DNA of 64,000 bases from Patagioenas fasciata (lineage: Eukaryota; Chordata; Aves; Columbiformes; Columbidae). Location of the stretch: NCBI RefSeq assembly GCF_037038585.1, contig NC_092520.1, forward strand, positions 188,956,604 through 189,020,603, given 5' to 3'. The position numbers and the translations under genes were made by a program. Below, one piece after another: positions 26,401-41,400 of the stretch. The notes beneath the pieces were generated by a model. That model ran no database searches, was not told the origin of the DNA, and saw only the letters and a list, made by a program, of their open reading frames with translations. Within the stretch, counting starts at the first letter, position 1. The number at the start of each line of letters is the position of its first letter.

Positions 26401-29400
26401 AGGAAAAAGGGACACAGGCTGAAGTTACCCCAGGAAGCATGCCAACGATCAGAATGAGCCCTGAACACTGTTGGACGAGCCCATGGGACGGCTCTGCTTT
26501 TGTTCACGAGCACAAATGTAGTCAGAGGGGACTGCGCAGAGTTTGTTGCAAGCAAGAATGCTCATGAAAGCTGCAGGATGAAAGCACATGCAAAGGACAG
26601 GCCCACACTGCACAGGCACAGCAGGTAGAAGACAGCATTCAGTCTCATTCACTGAATTGTAGTTTTTCTATTAGAAAGTTACTAATTTGAGTTTGTTTGC
26701 ATAAAACAACTGCTTATGAAATTGAAATTCCTCTTGGTATTTCTGGTCTGCCCATACTGGGAACGAAGAAGGTAGATGGGCTGATGGTCTCAAAGCTTCA
26801 TGGTGGTAGCACATGAAGATACAGCCAGAAGTGTTGCATTGGTACAACTGAAACCGGAACAATTTCAAATGCCTAAAGCTCAAACCTCTTTCAATACAGA
26901 AGGTGAAATGTGAAAATCATAGCTCCTCAAATACAAGGTTATTCCAAACAGCAATGAGATTTATCATGTTTCTTTTTAATGTGAATGACCACATTGAGTG
27001 AGAGGTAAAGTTAACATCCATCAGCCATAATAATAAAAAGCCCAGTATTTTTGGATGAAAATGACATGTGTTACCAAGGTTAGATTCAAACTGTATTGCT
27101 AGCTTTTGTCAAAAAAACCCCAGCAGAACCCATGAATAATTAAACAATCATAAAATAGAACTGGGAAAAAATAGTAGAAAGCTGCAAAGGGGTGAAGGCA
27201 GCTAAAGACCCAAGAACTACTTGCAGACAGTAAAACTGTATTTGAGCCAAAATTAATTTGAACAGTACCAAAGAAAAAGAAGCATCATCTCACTCTTCAG
27301 GCTCTTCTATTACAGTATGTGTGATATGAGATACATTATATACTATTGCTATATTATTTTATATATTCATATTATATACTATATTAAGACTGTATAGTTA
27401 ATTCTATAGGAAAAGAAAATAAATCAGTTAGAACGCAGGAGTACAGACAAAATGCAGTGCAACCTGCCCATGAAAAGGCCCTCCACACAAAACAATGCTT
27501 TTACCTTCACTTTTAGCACTATTCTATTCGTTCTTTTTTCACATTTTCATTCCTATTTCTGACTGACCTATGCGCTCCCATTGTTCTGCTTCCATATGTA
27601 ATTTGCCCATTTTCATGGTCATTCATCTTTGGCTACTTTCCTTTTTTCAGTCTTACCAATTATTCATTGTGAATTTACACAGGTACTGACCTCTGACCAC
27701 TCTGAGAATACTTCACTGTGGAGCACCCAAGCAACAGGTCTTTAATCTACATGTAACTATTCACATACATGAAAACTGTTAATTTTAACAGAAATTCAAT
27801 GTTGTCCTGCAGTAATAGGTCAGAATGCACACACTAATATCTGTCTACTTGGGTGACAAAATTTGGCTGAGATTCACAGATAGGTGAGCATAAAAGTGGT
27901 CTGACTTCTAAAGAATTCTTTCACTGCTCCTTTTTTCCCAGGAAGGTAATAATTATAGCTTCCCTTTTCATACCTTCTTTTTTTTAAAAAAAAAAAACAC
28001 AAATATTAGAACAGTTACAATAACGCAACAACAGACTTCCATTCTGATTCAGTAGATCTGAACCATAGCAATCAGCTTTTAAAGGCTCACAAACAAAGGA
28101 AAAAAGGAATGAGAGAGAAAAAATATTAAGAACTATTAATTTTACTCATATAGAACAAACTTTTGACAGAGCTCCCTATTGGACTGTTACACTTAGTTCT
28201 ACCTCATTTTAGACTCTTTTCATTATTCTTCAAGCATCTGGAAAACTATGGGTTCTGTTCAAACATGCCACCCACTATGCAAAATGTTTTAATTTATTTC
28301 TTTACCTCTTATTATTAAATTTTTTCCTACAAATTACCAAAATCAGTCCTGCTGAAATAATCTTACCACTACTGATGAACAGTTCTGCAAGCTGCTCCTT
28401 GGAGAAACCAGCATCCACTTCAACTTTAATGATTTCACATGAGGATCCTGCAGTCACTTGCTTTTGCTGTGTTGAAAATTTATAGATTTGGTGAAATAGT
28501 GCAAACTCTATTTTATGAACTAAATTACTCTATATGTTTGTGTTAATACCTTCAGGCAGGCTGCTATCTGATACGCTATGTAGTCTTGCAAACTTCCTTC
28601 TGGACCATGGAAAATGACATTACGGTATTGTTCAACCTACAGAGAGACAATAAATTATTCATGACAGTTCACAGACTTGGATTTTTTTCCCCTAGATGAG
28701 ACAATTGGCGCCTAACAGACAATAATAAGCTGATAATCCTTAGTATATTAGTTTCAAAATATGCAATATTTGCATTTGACATCTTGGAAATATAGTGATA
28801 AATCTATATTCTAATTCGTAAAACTACCTCAAAAGGTGTTTTGCCATTATAAAAATCATTAAAAGTTGAAAAATTCATGTAGGAAGGATGAATTCAAGAG
28901 TCATAAATCTTTTCTTGATTTTGAATTAAAATAGATAAACCAGAATGATGTTAAAATCATCAAAGCATAGTTTAAGTCACTGTTAACTTAAGGACTTAGA
29001 CTAAAGACTTTCTTTGTAGTTGAAATGGGATAATTTATCAATATGGCAGAATAAAAATTATTTCATCTGTAAAATTGCTTAATCTCTAAAAAGTCAGTAA
29101 GGGAGTACACTCAGATCACTGTGCGATTTTGTTGAATACAACAGAAACCTATGGCATAAGAACTGTTCTTCTAACAACATAAAGTACTATCCAAGGACAC
29201 AGCAGAAACTGTGTGAATTTTAAATTAATTCTGATCTGATTAGCAATGTTAAAACAAATGATCCATGAAAATTAAGTCATATTAGCCAATTATCCTTATA
29301 TTTTGAGGTATTAAATAAATTGTGAGAGCTACAGGAGATTATGTATATAAGCTAAGAATAGAATTCAAGTCTCAAATAACTGTTTACATGAATGTTATTC

Positions 29401-32400
29401 TAATTTACTTTCCCCTCAAAAAGCAGAATGAAATAACTTTGGGAAGAAGTAAGATCTAGAGCTTTTAAAACATTTTCTTAAGCACTTCAGTTACTCAGAT
29501 GGCAACTATTTAAAGAAGAAAGTTAATGCCCTCAGGTGACTGAACTTATTGAGGTAAGACTTAGGGGGAACTTTATTTGAGAGTAATAGCTTTCATCCCA
29601 TTTCAGTTTTTTGGAATTCTTGACCTTCTTCCACAGAGTCAAAGATAAATATTTTTCAGTCAACACTATTACAGAAGTATTTTCATGTATAAATGCAGAG
29701 AGAAGCCAGCTTAGTACTCACCAGGCGGAGGTAATTCTGAAGAGTCTGCAGATGGATCATAGATGCATAAGTCACACTGTTTAGGCAGCCTTCTTGAGGT
29801 CCTTTAAAAAAGAGATACACAAATAACTTTTCTAAATCTCTTCTGCTTATAAGCATGTATGATGGATACCCATGTTTTTCATGCAGTGTTCTACAGTGAT
29901 CTCCAAAAATTACAGGCTATACAAATCAAAATGGTGAAGAAAAGAAACACATCTATCTAGCAACATAGATTAATGGGTATCCATGACATAAGTAAAATGG
30001 ATGCTACTAGATAAGTGAAAAAGGTATTAATAATAGGGCTTTTATGTGCCAGCATAGTTTCTAAACGTAGCAGACCTTTTAAAATCTATTCTAGTTAAAC
30101 AATTAATTAAGAAGGTGTTAAGGGAGGATCCAGGAAACTGGATATACCCATCAGTTTTACTAAAGTTCTTGGGAAAGTCATGGAATGAACTGTCCTGGTG
30201 GCTGTCACAGGTTAAATGAAGCACATGATTGGGAAAAGTCAACATGGATTCACCAGGGGCAAGTCGTGCTTGACAAAATTGATCACCTTCTACAGTAAAG
30301 TAACCCGTTTAGTTGATGTGGGGCAGGAGGAGGACATTGTCTACCTGGATTTCTCCAAGGCTTTCGATATGGTTTCCCACAGCCTCCTCCTGGGGAAACT
30401 GATGAGCTGCGGTCCAGAGAAGTGGTCTCTGCAGTGGGTGGGGAACTGGCTGACAGGCCATACCCAGAGGGTGGTGGTAAATGGCTCCTTTTAAAACTGG
30501 CACGAGTGGAGGCTCCCAGGGATTGCTATTTGGCCCAACACTGTTTAACATCTTTGTGAGCGATCTGGATGAGGGGATCGAGTGTACCCTGATGAAGTTT
30601 GCTGGTGACACCAAACTGACTGGGGAAGGTGGACACTTCAGAAGGGAGGTCCACCCACCAGGAAGACCTGGATAGGCTGGAAGAGTGGGCTAACAAGAAC
30701 CTTATGAACCTTGTCAACAAAGACAAATGTAAGGTCTTGCATCTGGGAAAACATAATCCAGGAGTCCAGCACAGGCTGGGATCTGCCCAGCTGGGGCCAC
30801 ACCTGGAATACTAGTTTCAGTTTTGGTCCCCATTATGCAAAAAAGGTATGAACAGGCTGGAGAGGGTCCAGAGAAGGGCCACAAAGATGATCAACAGACT
30901 GAGAAGCTGCCATATGAGGAAAGGCTGAGAGAACTGGGTTTCTTCAGCCTTGAGACAAGAAGGCTTAGGGGAGACCTTATCACCATGCTCCAGTATTTAA
31001 AGGGTGGCTACAAAAAAGATGGAAACTCCCATTTTAGAACGAGTCACATGCAAAAGAGGAGGGGTAACGGGTACAAGTTACTACTGGGTAGAATCCAACC
31101 GGACACAAGAGGGAAATTTTCTGCAGTGAAAAAAGTCAGCCATTGGAAGTGGTGGATTCCTCAACATTGGACACTTTAAGATTCAGCTGGACAGGGTGCT
31201 GGGCCATCCTGTCTGGACCGTGCTTTTGCCAAGAAAGGTTGGACCAGATGATCCTTGAGGTCCCTTCCAACCTGGTATTCTATGATTCTGTGATTAATTT
31301 GATAGAGTATTTCTGAGGATCAAGCAATACTGAAGAACAAAACCAGTAGCAAATTACTCTCAAATTATGTGTTTCATATGGAGTGTCTTAACATTCAAGA
31401 TTGAAAATTGTAAAATGAAAGTTACCAAACAAAAACACTGTGATATGCTCAGCTCTGTTCTTCTTCAAAAAGTCCCATGGTGGCTGGGGAAAATTCTGAC
31501 CTGTTGACCACGGAATGTTTCCTGTTAAAAAGGAAAAAATAAAAGAGAGAGATATTCCCTGTATCTATTCAAGTGTCCTATGCTCAAGCATATTCATTTA
31601 TTTTCAAAGATTATGTGCATACACTGACAAATCTGAAAAACAAACCAGTCCCATGTACTAAATCATACTATTATTTGCTATTATTTGACAGAAGATACGA
31701 ACGCTTTCTGCCAATTAATACATAAGTTTAATGGCTAGCCTGTCTTTACATCTTTACACATAAAATAAAGCAAAACAAGATAATTTGCCAAGTCTAATGT
31801 GAATAGGGTGTTTTGGGGGTGATGGGCAGGTGGAGGGGAAAAGGGGATTTAAGATGCAGCACGTCTTCAGTATATTATCAGTATCCTATGCAACTGTTAC
31901 TACTACTACTACCAGATTTTGGCTAATTTCTCACCTTTTCAAAGTTTTTTCTGTTTTACCTTGGTAAGTGAAGTTACATAAAACAGAAGTAGTGCTCATG
32001 ATTTACAGTCTGGATTTACTGTACATTCTGGATGTACTGCAAAGACATAGTGTGGTCTTTGCTTTGACTTATTTCATTTCACCTGTAACACACATCCCTC
32101 CTCTGGAGTACTAAATCAAGTAAAGGACTAATTAACATAGGACCTCATGGTCCTTGAGGTCATCTTTAAGTGCTTACTGAATTGTACCATACACACAGCT
32201 AAAATTAAAGAATGCTTTCTTGCCAGTACCGTTCAAAGTTTCATAGGTAGTACTGGTGCCTCCTAGTCTCAGTTTTGAAAGAACCAGGAATCTAAACATA
32301 CTTTTGTCTCACAAGATTTCACAAATGCAAGAAAATCCTCAATTTTTGCTTTTCTTATTACACCCATATTGATACCTAGTTTGACAGATAATATACTGCT

Positions 32401-35400
32401 TGCACTGAGGCCAATGTTGGATTCTGCAGCACTATTAAATGACAGGTCTTCTAGGCTCCTCCATCCATCAGAAGCGATTGCTTGGAAATGGTTTGTCACT
32501 GCCTGACTCACTGCTTTTGAAAAATCATCCCATGATGTCTGTTTGCGGATATTTAAAGCACATATTGTGTTTTCTGTATCAAATTCCTCAGTACTGCAAT
32601 GGGCTGGTTCAATACCACTGACTGAAATCCTTACAGGTACATTAAGAGCATCTGTTGAAAAACAGAAAACCAAAAATGAAAAAAAAATGGTAAAACTCAA
32701 ATAAAAAAATCCTATTATTAAAGACCAATGTCGCCTAATATTGCAAAGGAAATCTGCAAAATAACTCCTGCTACAGAAAAACGAATGTTAAAGAGCAGCA
32801 CAGATCACTATCACAAAATCAGGGCAGTGATAAAAAATAAATATCAAGGCATCTATCTTTTTTTATTACATTATAAAAAAAATCAGTATTATTATGCTTA
32901 GATAACAGGAAGCAAGACAAAACTTATTTAATCTTTTACTTCCTCTTTACAGACTAATTTCTTACAAATTAAGACAGACTGTAGGTAGTGTCTTAACATT
33001 TCAGCTTATTGTGGTTGTGTATACTTTTATTATCAATACAGAAAGGAATTTTCTGGCACTAGTGCACAAGTGGAACACACAGCTGAGCCAAATGTCTTTT
33101 AAATAAAAAGCTAAGATAGAAAGTTCACTTGAAAGTGTGTATTTGATTTGCGATAGAACAGATTGACAAGATATTAAAAAAAGAAAGCAGGAAATTTAAC
33201 ATGCACATTCTAGAAACAAAATTAATTTAATGAAGGTATTTTAAATCTTGCTCTTTGAAAAATGGAATACAACTCCAGAGAGGCAGCCGCAGTGTAGATG
33301 GATCATTTAGATGACTAAAACTGAAAAAGAAACTATCTTCTAACTTTAATGCCAAAACAACACCTTTCAGAAATCACCCCTCAAATTAAAAATAAATGCA
33401 CCGCAGGAAAAAAAAATATATTAACTTATTATGAAATCTTGTAACATGATCTTAGTATTGCTTTTGAATTCAGAAGCCAAATCTTCAGCTGATACAAACT
33501 AACAAAGATTTTTTGATGTCAGAAAAGCTCTGATGTAAGCCCACTAGACTACCATAGGGAAAAGATGACCCAAAGGCATTCTTCAGATGTGGGATGTGAG
33601 AAATGCATCACAGGTTTGCCCTTCTGATGGCTGGACCTCCGGGAAATGAGTGATGTCTGTAAGAAATGCAGAGAGTTCTCTACAAAGAAACAGGCCCCTA
33701 GGACAGAGGTGCAGTTTACGGCTAACTTTCAGTGCATGTGACCCCTACAGCATAGCTGGTAATCCTGGCCCCAGGAGCACATCCTCCTGTCCTACACCCA
33801 TGTAATTCCTCACCGTGGAAACCTCACTGGACTGTGAGGAAGGTAGTGGGTGGCAAACAGAGCTTACCCAAAATGCAGTCTTGGCTTGTTGAGGCATATA
33901 CCCAGATGGAAAAATAATGTTTCCAAGCTGCCACATACCAGATATTGGGGGGGGGGGGCGGGGGAAGCTAATTATGATCATGTTAACTACAGGCTTAACA
34001 AATGAAAGAGAGGAGAAATGGAGTCCAAAGGTTTCCACCTGATAAAAGTAGGTGGATTCACGATAAGCCTGAGCAGAGAAACAGGGTACTAGGACTGATG
34101 AAAACAGCACAGGCATCAATTTAAGAGGCTACAGGTTCAGCCGTGAGAAACTGGCTTCTGATAAAGAAGTAGACCACATAGGAATTTCCAATAGAAAGTG
34201 AATTGTGTTCCCCTCTGCATCTACAGTAAAATGGTAAGAACCTAGACATTATAATAGCTGAAGAGGAAAATCAAAAGCAGCACAGAGAAAGCTGCCCTAT
34301 TTTGTTGATAATCAGACACTGGCTACCCACAGCCCTACATCCCACAACACAACAAGTGAAAAAAATACCAAGCATCCAAATCTACAAAGATGACACTTCT
34401 GACCATACCCAGAAGTAGAAAACACAGAACTTGTGAGTGAATGGACTAAGTTCTAAGTCAAGAAATACACAGGTCATCCTGCTCTACTGAATTTTGAGAA
34501 AAGTTACAGAGAAGGAAGAAGGTGACAGGTTTCAGCAGAACAATCTTCTGACAAAAGTTATTGACGTTGGAAAAAAGAAGTTGTTTGATCTTGTCTCTAA
34601 GACTTTTTTGGAAGAATAAAGTAAACAATCCCCTCAACAACAAACAAGTGACAAATAAAGCTATGCTCTTAAAAGAGATTCAGATGTGACTAGATGATTG
34701 TCTTAGCCTGAGGAAATTTGACAGGTATCCACCACAAAGCAATTTTTCTGCAAGAATTGCAAGAAAATGTAAGATTAGGATAATAGCTTTGGAAAAAGTA
34801 ATTACTAACATTAAATGTAGAAATTTTAAGAGAATTTGGATGTTTGCACGTGTACAATATATACTGTCTTTTCAAATGTTTTAAAAATAAAGACATTAGT
34901 CATTTAATAATCTCCAACAAATTTTATCATATGCTTTTGCAAAATTTGGAGAATAGAAACTTGCTAGGTTAAGAAAACCTAATTTTGTTGTGCCAAAGAA
35001 GTGACAACTACCCTTTTAATAGTTCTCATTTTTGTCACACAAGCTTCTAACTACAAACAATTTTATGTAGTGGTGATGGTATTTACTTACTTAAGTTTTC
35101 TAGGAGATGCTTGCAATCATCAGTAGCAACATCATGCAATGTTCGATTACACTTATCTTTCCTCTCAGCCTCTAGTCCACCATGGCTACAAAGGATTTCT
35201 AGACAGTTCTGCAAAGGTAAGAACTGTATTATTTACTTGTTCATTTGCTGCATTAAAGAGTCATACCAATATGCAGTTAGATCCTAAATGAAATTCTTAC
35301 ACATGCATCTCCAAATATGAGTGCAATGAATGACAAAGACAGCAGAAGGCAGAGAACTGAACTGTGAGGCTGACAGTGGAAAGTAGAGTGAAGAAAGAAG

Positions 35401-38400
35401 TGAGAGAGAACAAAGAAGTAAGGCTTATTTCCTTAGCAAAATAACAAGTTTTGTTGACTCTGTCGCCTATGAAATACCAGATAGGATGCCCTAGCATCTG
35501 TAATGAATGGCACCTACCAATCTCTAAAGAAAAGGGTGCAAGTGCCATTATTCTTTATATGCAACTATCATGCAGTGTCACGAATGACATGCAGTATAGA
35601 TAAAAGATTAGAGAATGAAGTTGAAGTGTTAACAGTACTTGAAGATGGCTATTAAGCTTGCTTTAGCTTCTTAACATCCCAAACATCTCTCAAGTCAATA
35701 AATACATTTAACCAAATACATTTATGTAAATTCTCTGCATCAAACCTGGGAATCTGACTGCCAGCTCTATATTTCTTTTGTCACCCAAGAGAATACCCTC
35801 AGCCCTCAGTGCAGAACTTACTAAACAGTTGACTTGGAACATGCCCAGAAACTCAAACCCATGAGTTATTCATGAAAGGTGCATGTGAACACTTCCACTG
35901 TCAGAACCATCAGAGTGAACATTTGCCAAAGCTTCTTTTAGACAGTAAACAAAACCTAGTGTCCAAGTTCCTGAGGATTGTATTACTGCAGAAAAAAGTA
36001 ACTCATTGCCCACTATTTAGGTATTTGCAGACTATACCAAATACCTTACGCTGCATTTAAACTGAGATGAGTGGAAACTGAAATAAGCCTGTACCTGCCT
36101 AGCAGACACTGGTGATGGAATATTGACTCTGTTTGTAATGCAAAATGCAGAGTAAGCAGGGGCTGGTCCAAAAAAAAAAGAGTAATTTAATGAATCTTTA
36201 ATCTGTGCCTATTTTGAATTTATTGTAGTAAATTTATTAGGAGAAAAGGAAAACATAATGATAGATATTGAATTAGGCATGTAATCACAAGCTGATTTTC
36301 AAAGTCTTTGACAATCAGTGTTAGAAGTGTAAAGTTTCCGATGTCAAAATCTTCAAACAATATTAAATTTCCAGAAATCTTCCTGTTTATCATCAGTAAG
36401 ACCTGCCAGGTCATTCTCCATGTCATCAGCTATCCGAGCCCCAAAAAACTTATTAATGGCCAGCTAAAATACTGCCCAAAATAACAAAATAAACAACGTA
36501 TTACTGCACATATTTAATTCTCAAATTTCTTTTCCTTCCCTCCCATGGAAAAAATTGTTCAAAGTTAAATCATCCCTAACTGTAACTGGAAACCATGTTC
36601 ATCTAATATCTATAGTAAGTACATGACACCCAAGCAATTGGCATTTAGGGTGGAATTCACCTCACCTTAACTTTGAAAATTCGAATCTCACGTAATCATT
36701 TTTTCTCTTTTTATTGTTTTCCCAAAACAAATAGGCATTTACATGTGACAATTCACCCAATTTGACACCTAGCTTCTGGGGTAAACTACCCACTGCAAGT
36801 ATCTGTCTGTCTCTGTTAAAAGATTGATATCTAAGTTTTAGTTCTTTGAAACTAAAAAAGAAAGATTTATCATGCCTAAATGCTATCAGGTTACTGTAAC
36901 TTCTTCATACAGACTGACCTTAAAGCCTTTTGATGCTGCTATGTGGGCAGCAGTCCAACCCTCTTTGTCAGCATGGTTGATGAGATCTGCAGAAATAACA
37001 GGCTTGACTCTATTGCTATAGTTGTCTTCTCTCTTCTCCAAATCAAAGTAGTCTGCATCAGCCTCTGCAGCAGTCAAAGAGTTCCCATTGTTTGGCTTTC
37101 CATAGTACATAAGGAGCTTGAGACTGTCAACATTACCAGAATCCACTGCTGCGTGAACTGGTGACCAGCCATCCTAAAAATGAAAAGCAAAAAGCACACT
37201 CCCACCAAACACACAGAAAAATGTGTGCAGAACTTATATCAGCAATGAATATGAATGGAAGGCTCTGTTTGGACATGAAAAACATAAGCAAGAGTGAAAA
37301 AATAATCCTTTGGCAAAAAAGAGTTGCTTGTATGTGTTTTGAGGTGGAAAAAAAAGAGGGAAGGAAATGTAGCAGCAGAAGAAAATTCTACAGCTTTCTA
37401 CAAGGACAGTCCAACAGACAGAGACTTCAAAACTTTTAGAAAAGTCTGAGTGATACAGGACTTACATGCTGTTAATAGATTGTTTCCATATCATGTATCA
37501 AACTAACAACATGATTCTAATAATCAATAATTTGTCTTATGTTGCATTAATCAATTTATAATCCAGATATTTTAATGGCTTTGACATAATAACTTTTTCT
37601 CATTTCAAGTCAGATATATTTACTTTCCAAGTCCAAAATAAATAAATCAAAAAAATCAGTGTAGTAGAGGAGCAGAATGTACTGTGAAGCCAATACTCTT
37701 TTTGCCTTGTTTCTGGACACCCTACATCCCATGTTTATTGTCATGTTTACATCAAAATCCTAGGAAAAACTTCAGGAAATGGGCAACAACTAGACATTAA
37801 TCTTGAGACAGTCCTCCTACCCTTCTCCTGCATATACAATTTTTTTTCCATATTCTCCCATTAGTGATACATGAGACTTTACAATACTGGCTGAAAAATT
37901 TGGGTGTGGGGGTCCCTTCAAGGACAAAAATAAAGCACTCTAACGTAAAAGGGTGAAGCAAAATCCGCATCTCCACTTCTCCACATTAAAAATAAGTCAT
38001 AAAATCATAGAATGTCCTGAGTTGGAAGGGACCCACAAGCTTAAAAAAATAAAACCAAAACAGAAGGTACGATGAAAAGAACAAAATACTAATGCCAAAT
38101 TACATCGTTTAGACCAACTTTAAAGAAAATTTTAAATAAGCATTTTAATGTAAATATTTCCTAGCTTTTTGCAGTTTTTCAGTACTATACAAGGTACTTT
38201 ACCTTTACAAACTATAACAACTTACACTGGTTTTTAATGTTCGATCTGCTCCACCTTCCAACAACAGCTTAATACAATCGTTATTTCCATTTTTACAGGC
38301 CAGGTACAAAGGTGTCTGTCCTCTTTCAGCAGCATGGTTAATATTAGCCTGATACATAATTAATAATTCTGCACACCTACAGCAAACAATAAGGTAGTAA

Positions 38401-41400
38401 AATCCTTATATTTGACATCCAAAAACTCTTTATAACTTAGAACATTTACATTTTTTTAAGTAAGTACTGGTTTTATAGATACAGATCTACCTGTGACTTT
38501 ATCCATCACATATTCACAAGTATAAGATATAATTTTGTACATACACACAGATATAAAGACAGAAAATCAGGTTACTTTAAACCCATAAATCTTAAATGAC
38601 TGTAGCTGCATTTAAAAACTGTGACTATAAAACATTTAATTTCACAAAGCTAAAAAAAAGTTTGATGGCAGCTGCTTAAGAAAAACCTTCAGCTGAGCAA
38701 AATGTAACATTGCTTTCCTGACCACTGATACTTAAAATAGTTCTATGAAGAAATAAAACAAAAAGGACTAGGACTAGCTTCAGATAGCAGTAAAAAGGAC
38801 CCTGGCCTAGGAAATTAAACTGGTAGGGAGGCAGAAGAGCTGTGGCACTACCCACCACTCAGACCCTGGAATGAAGGCAACTGCAGCAGGGTGGCTTGGG
38901 GGGCGTTGGTGGCAGAGAATATGGGGTGGAGGGCTGAGGAGAGACTCACTGGGGACCAGCACTGGACCCAAGATCGTGTACTCTCTCAGAACCCTGTAGC
39001 AGTGGGTCCAGCTTTCTTCCCAATTCTTGTGCCAGGGTTGTCTCCCTTTCCCTTCCCAAACACAGCCTTTCAGCAGCTCTCAAGACTTTAGAAAAATCTT
39101 AATTCCAGGCTGTTTACTCTGTCGTTCAAACAAGGGCTTTAAACAAAGATGACTCCCCATCTCTCTGGCTCAATATTTATTAGTCCATAAAAATAGAAGG
39201 ATGTCAACAATAAAGCTTCAAAGCAACTAATGCAATGCCATAGATTCATAACTATGGTTGGATCCTACTATAGCAAACAGGATGACAAAATATTTGAAAC
39301 TATATGTATATATATATAAGGATATAAGCATATATGAAATTACAAATGAAATAAACACAAGCATTAAAAAAAAAAAAGTATCTCCTTCTACTAAGTTCTT
39401 AGTCAGAAAATCAACCAAGTTCAAGGTAAAATAACCTCTTTCAGAAAAGAATTAAACAGATAACATTAATATGAACTACTTAGCTACACTTCCTGAAAAC
39501 GCTCAGATGAACAAAGAAAATACAAATAAAAGTCATGTTCTACCTTATGAAATGTTGAATGTGTATCTTAACTGTACAGTCACAAAAGTCATCTTAAGAT
39601 GGGCTCATAATCAGATGCTTCCATAAAACCACTGCAGATTGAATTCTAAGTCTGCTATGTTAAAAAAGTCCATTCTGTTATTTTGCATTTTATTCAATGA
39701 TTCTGGAAATGCTACATTGACTTTCCATCTCAAGGTCAGGTAAGGTCAGCCTGGCTTGGACCACATAAGATATGATTTTGAAATTTTCTCCTACAAGCAC
39801 TTCTGGAACTGGTGAAATTAATGAATGGTCCCAAACAATGGTAATTTCTTTCTGACTGTATTGAGGGCTGGAACGGAAGTCTTGTGTGTAAGGTTAACTG
39901 ACATGTCACAGGGGATTGGCTAGAAAATGTCACATACAAGTACTGTGTAATTGAGAGTGGTTTAGTGCTGTTATTAACCCCAGATTCTCAGTGCTGTAGT
40001 ACAAGTAACATGGACTAAGTAACACAACACTTGAAAGGAGACAGACCGTACTATTGCCCCAAATTCTGCCTATTGCAGAGTTTTTCTGAGCCAGAACTTT
40101 GAAGTTATCAACAAATCAAATTGCATGCAGCATTCACAGTCTCTCTGATATTTTTCTCTGGGCCACTCATTATTCCACACTCACTTTTACAATTTGTTTC
40201 ATGTTTAGTATCTAAAAAAAGTGAAAATAAGAAAAGTGTTTAGGGTTTTCTTATTACGTAAGTAACTCTAAGGGAAAAAGCACTAAAGTCTGCAATATCA
40301 TAACACAGCAGCCAATATACAGCAAAGCGTTTTGAGGGTAAATCAGAGAAATAAATAGCTTTCTATTTAAACGAAGTCTAAGATTTTTTTTTTTAGTGAA
40401 AGAATATGAAGAGTATATTTTTGGTTTGTCTTGTCAAGTCACATATAAGTTTCATAGATTTAATGTAAAACATTTAACTAGATACATATTTCTGTGGTCA
40501 AAAAACCTACTGGGAATCTGCCACCTCTGGATTAAGACTTCCAGTAAAAGACACACATTAGTTGATAAGCTTGAAGTCCTCTAAGAAGTGGCAAAAATCT
40601 CTGATGATCCTTACACATTCATGGAAGAACATGAGAAGCACAGGAACTCCATTCTTCCTCTTTCTCATTGTTGGGCCAGGGCTTATCACAGTCTAACAAC
40701 ACTCGAAGACACTGACCCCTCTATTCTACTATAGTACTGCAAAATCCTTTAAAATAGTAAACGAAACATTAAAATAATCAAAACTTGAAAGATAAGCAAA
40801 ATCCAAGTTACATAAAACAAAGGTAAAGTCTGTAATAATGATCCTTAGTCATGCTGTTTAAGACTTTTTGCATTTGGAAAGCAGTTTTATTTGGATGAGG
40901 ATGCTGTAGTAGAGTTTATCTAGTGGTTGACTCCAACTTTCAGTTCTAGTTCCTATGATTCTAGGATACACAGTGAAGTTGCAGAACAGAATCGTAACAT
41001 CAGTCTTCAGCTCCTCTGCTGAAGGGAGGAAAAGGGAGGAAAAAACCAACCATCTGGACGAAATGTTGTATGCTGGTTCTCAGCATAAAAATTTTCTAAT
41101 TTTTATTAGAAAAATAAAATAAAAATTCACAATTTTCCAATCATGCTGTCATAAAACACCAATGTTTATGACATTAGGAGCTTCAAAAATTAAAAGGAAA
41201 TTTTTGTAACTACATTTTGAAGAATGTTCTTAGAAATATTCTTTGACTCATACATAATTTTCTGTTTTTTCAATGTTGCTGATACAAAAAAACCTTACAC
41301 CTTAAGAACTGCTTTGTTTAAAAAATTTGATTCTGTATCACTCAAGAGAACATTCAGATTAATGTTATTTTGTCTATGAATATGGTATTTATAGTTCTCT

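Noticed and set aside
27330..27400. AT-rich palindromic tract as an origin or cruciform element
   Set aside because: Simple TATA-type low complexity, common in introns; no further support.
33745..34119. 124-codon - strand ORF in intron 9
   Set aside because: Runs through the poly-G tract (giving a proline run) with no homology or splice support.
36886..37146. ORF that extends the exon 8 frame past the donor
   Set aside because: The tail after GFK is intronic; the donor GTCAGT and the phase-0 join to exon 9 (NCLEIL) fix the boundary.
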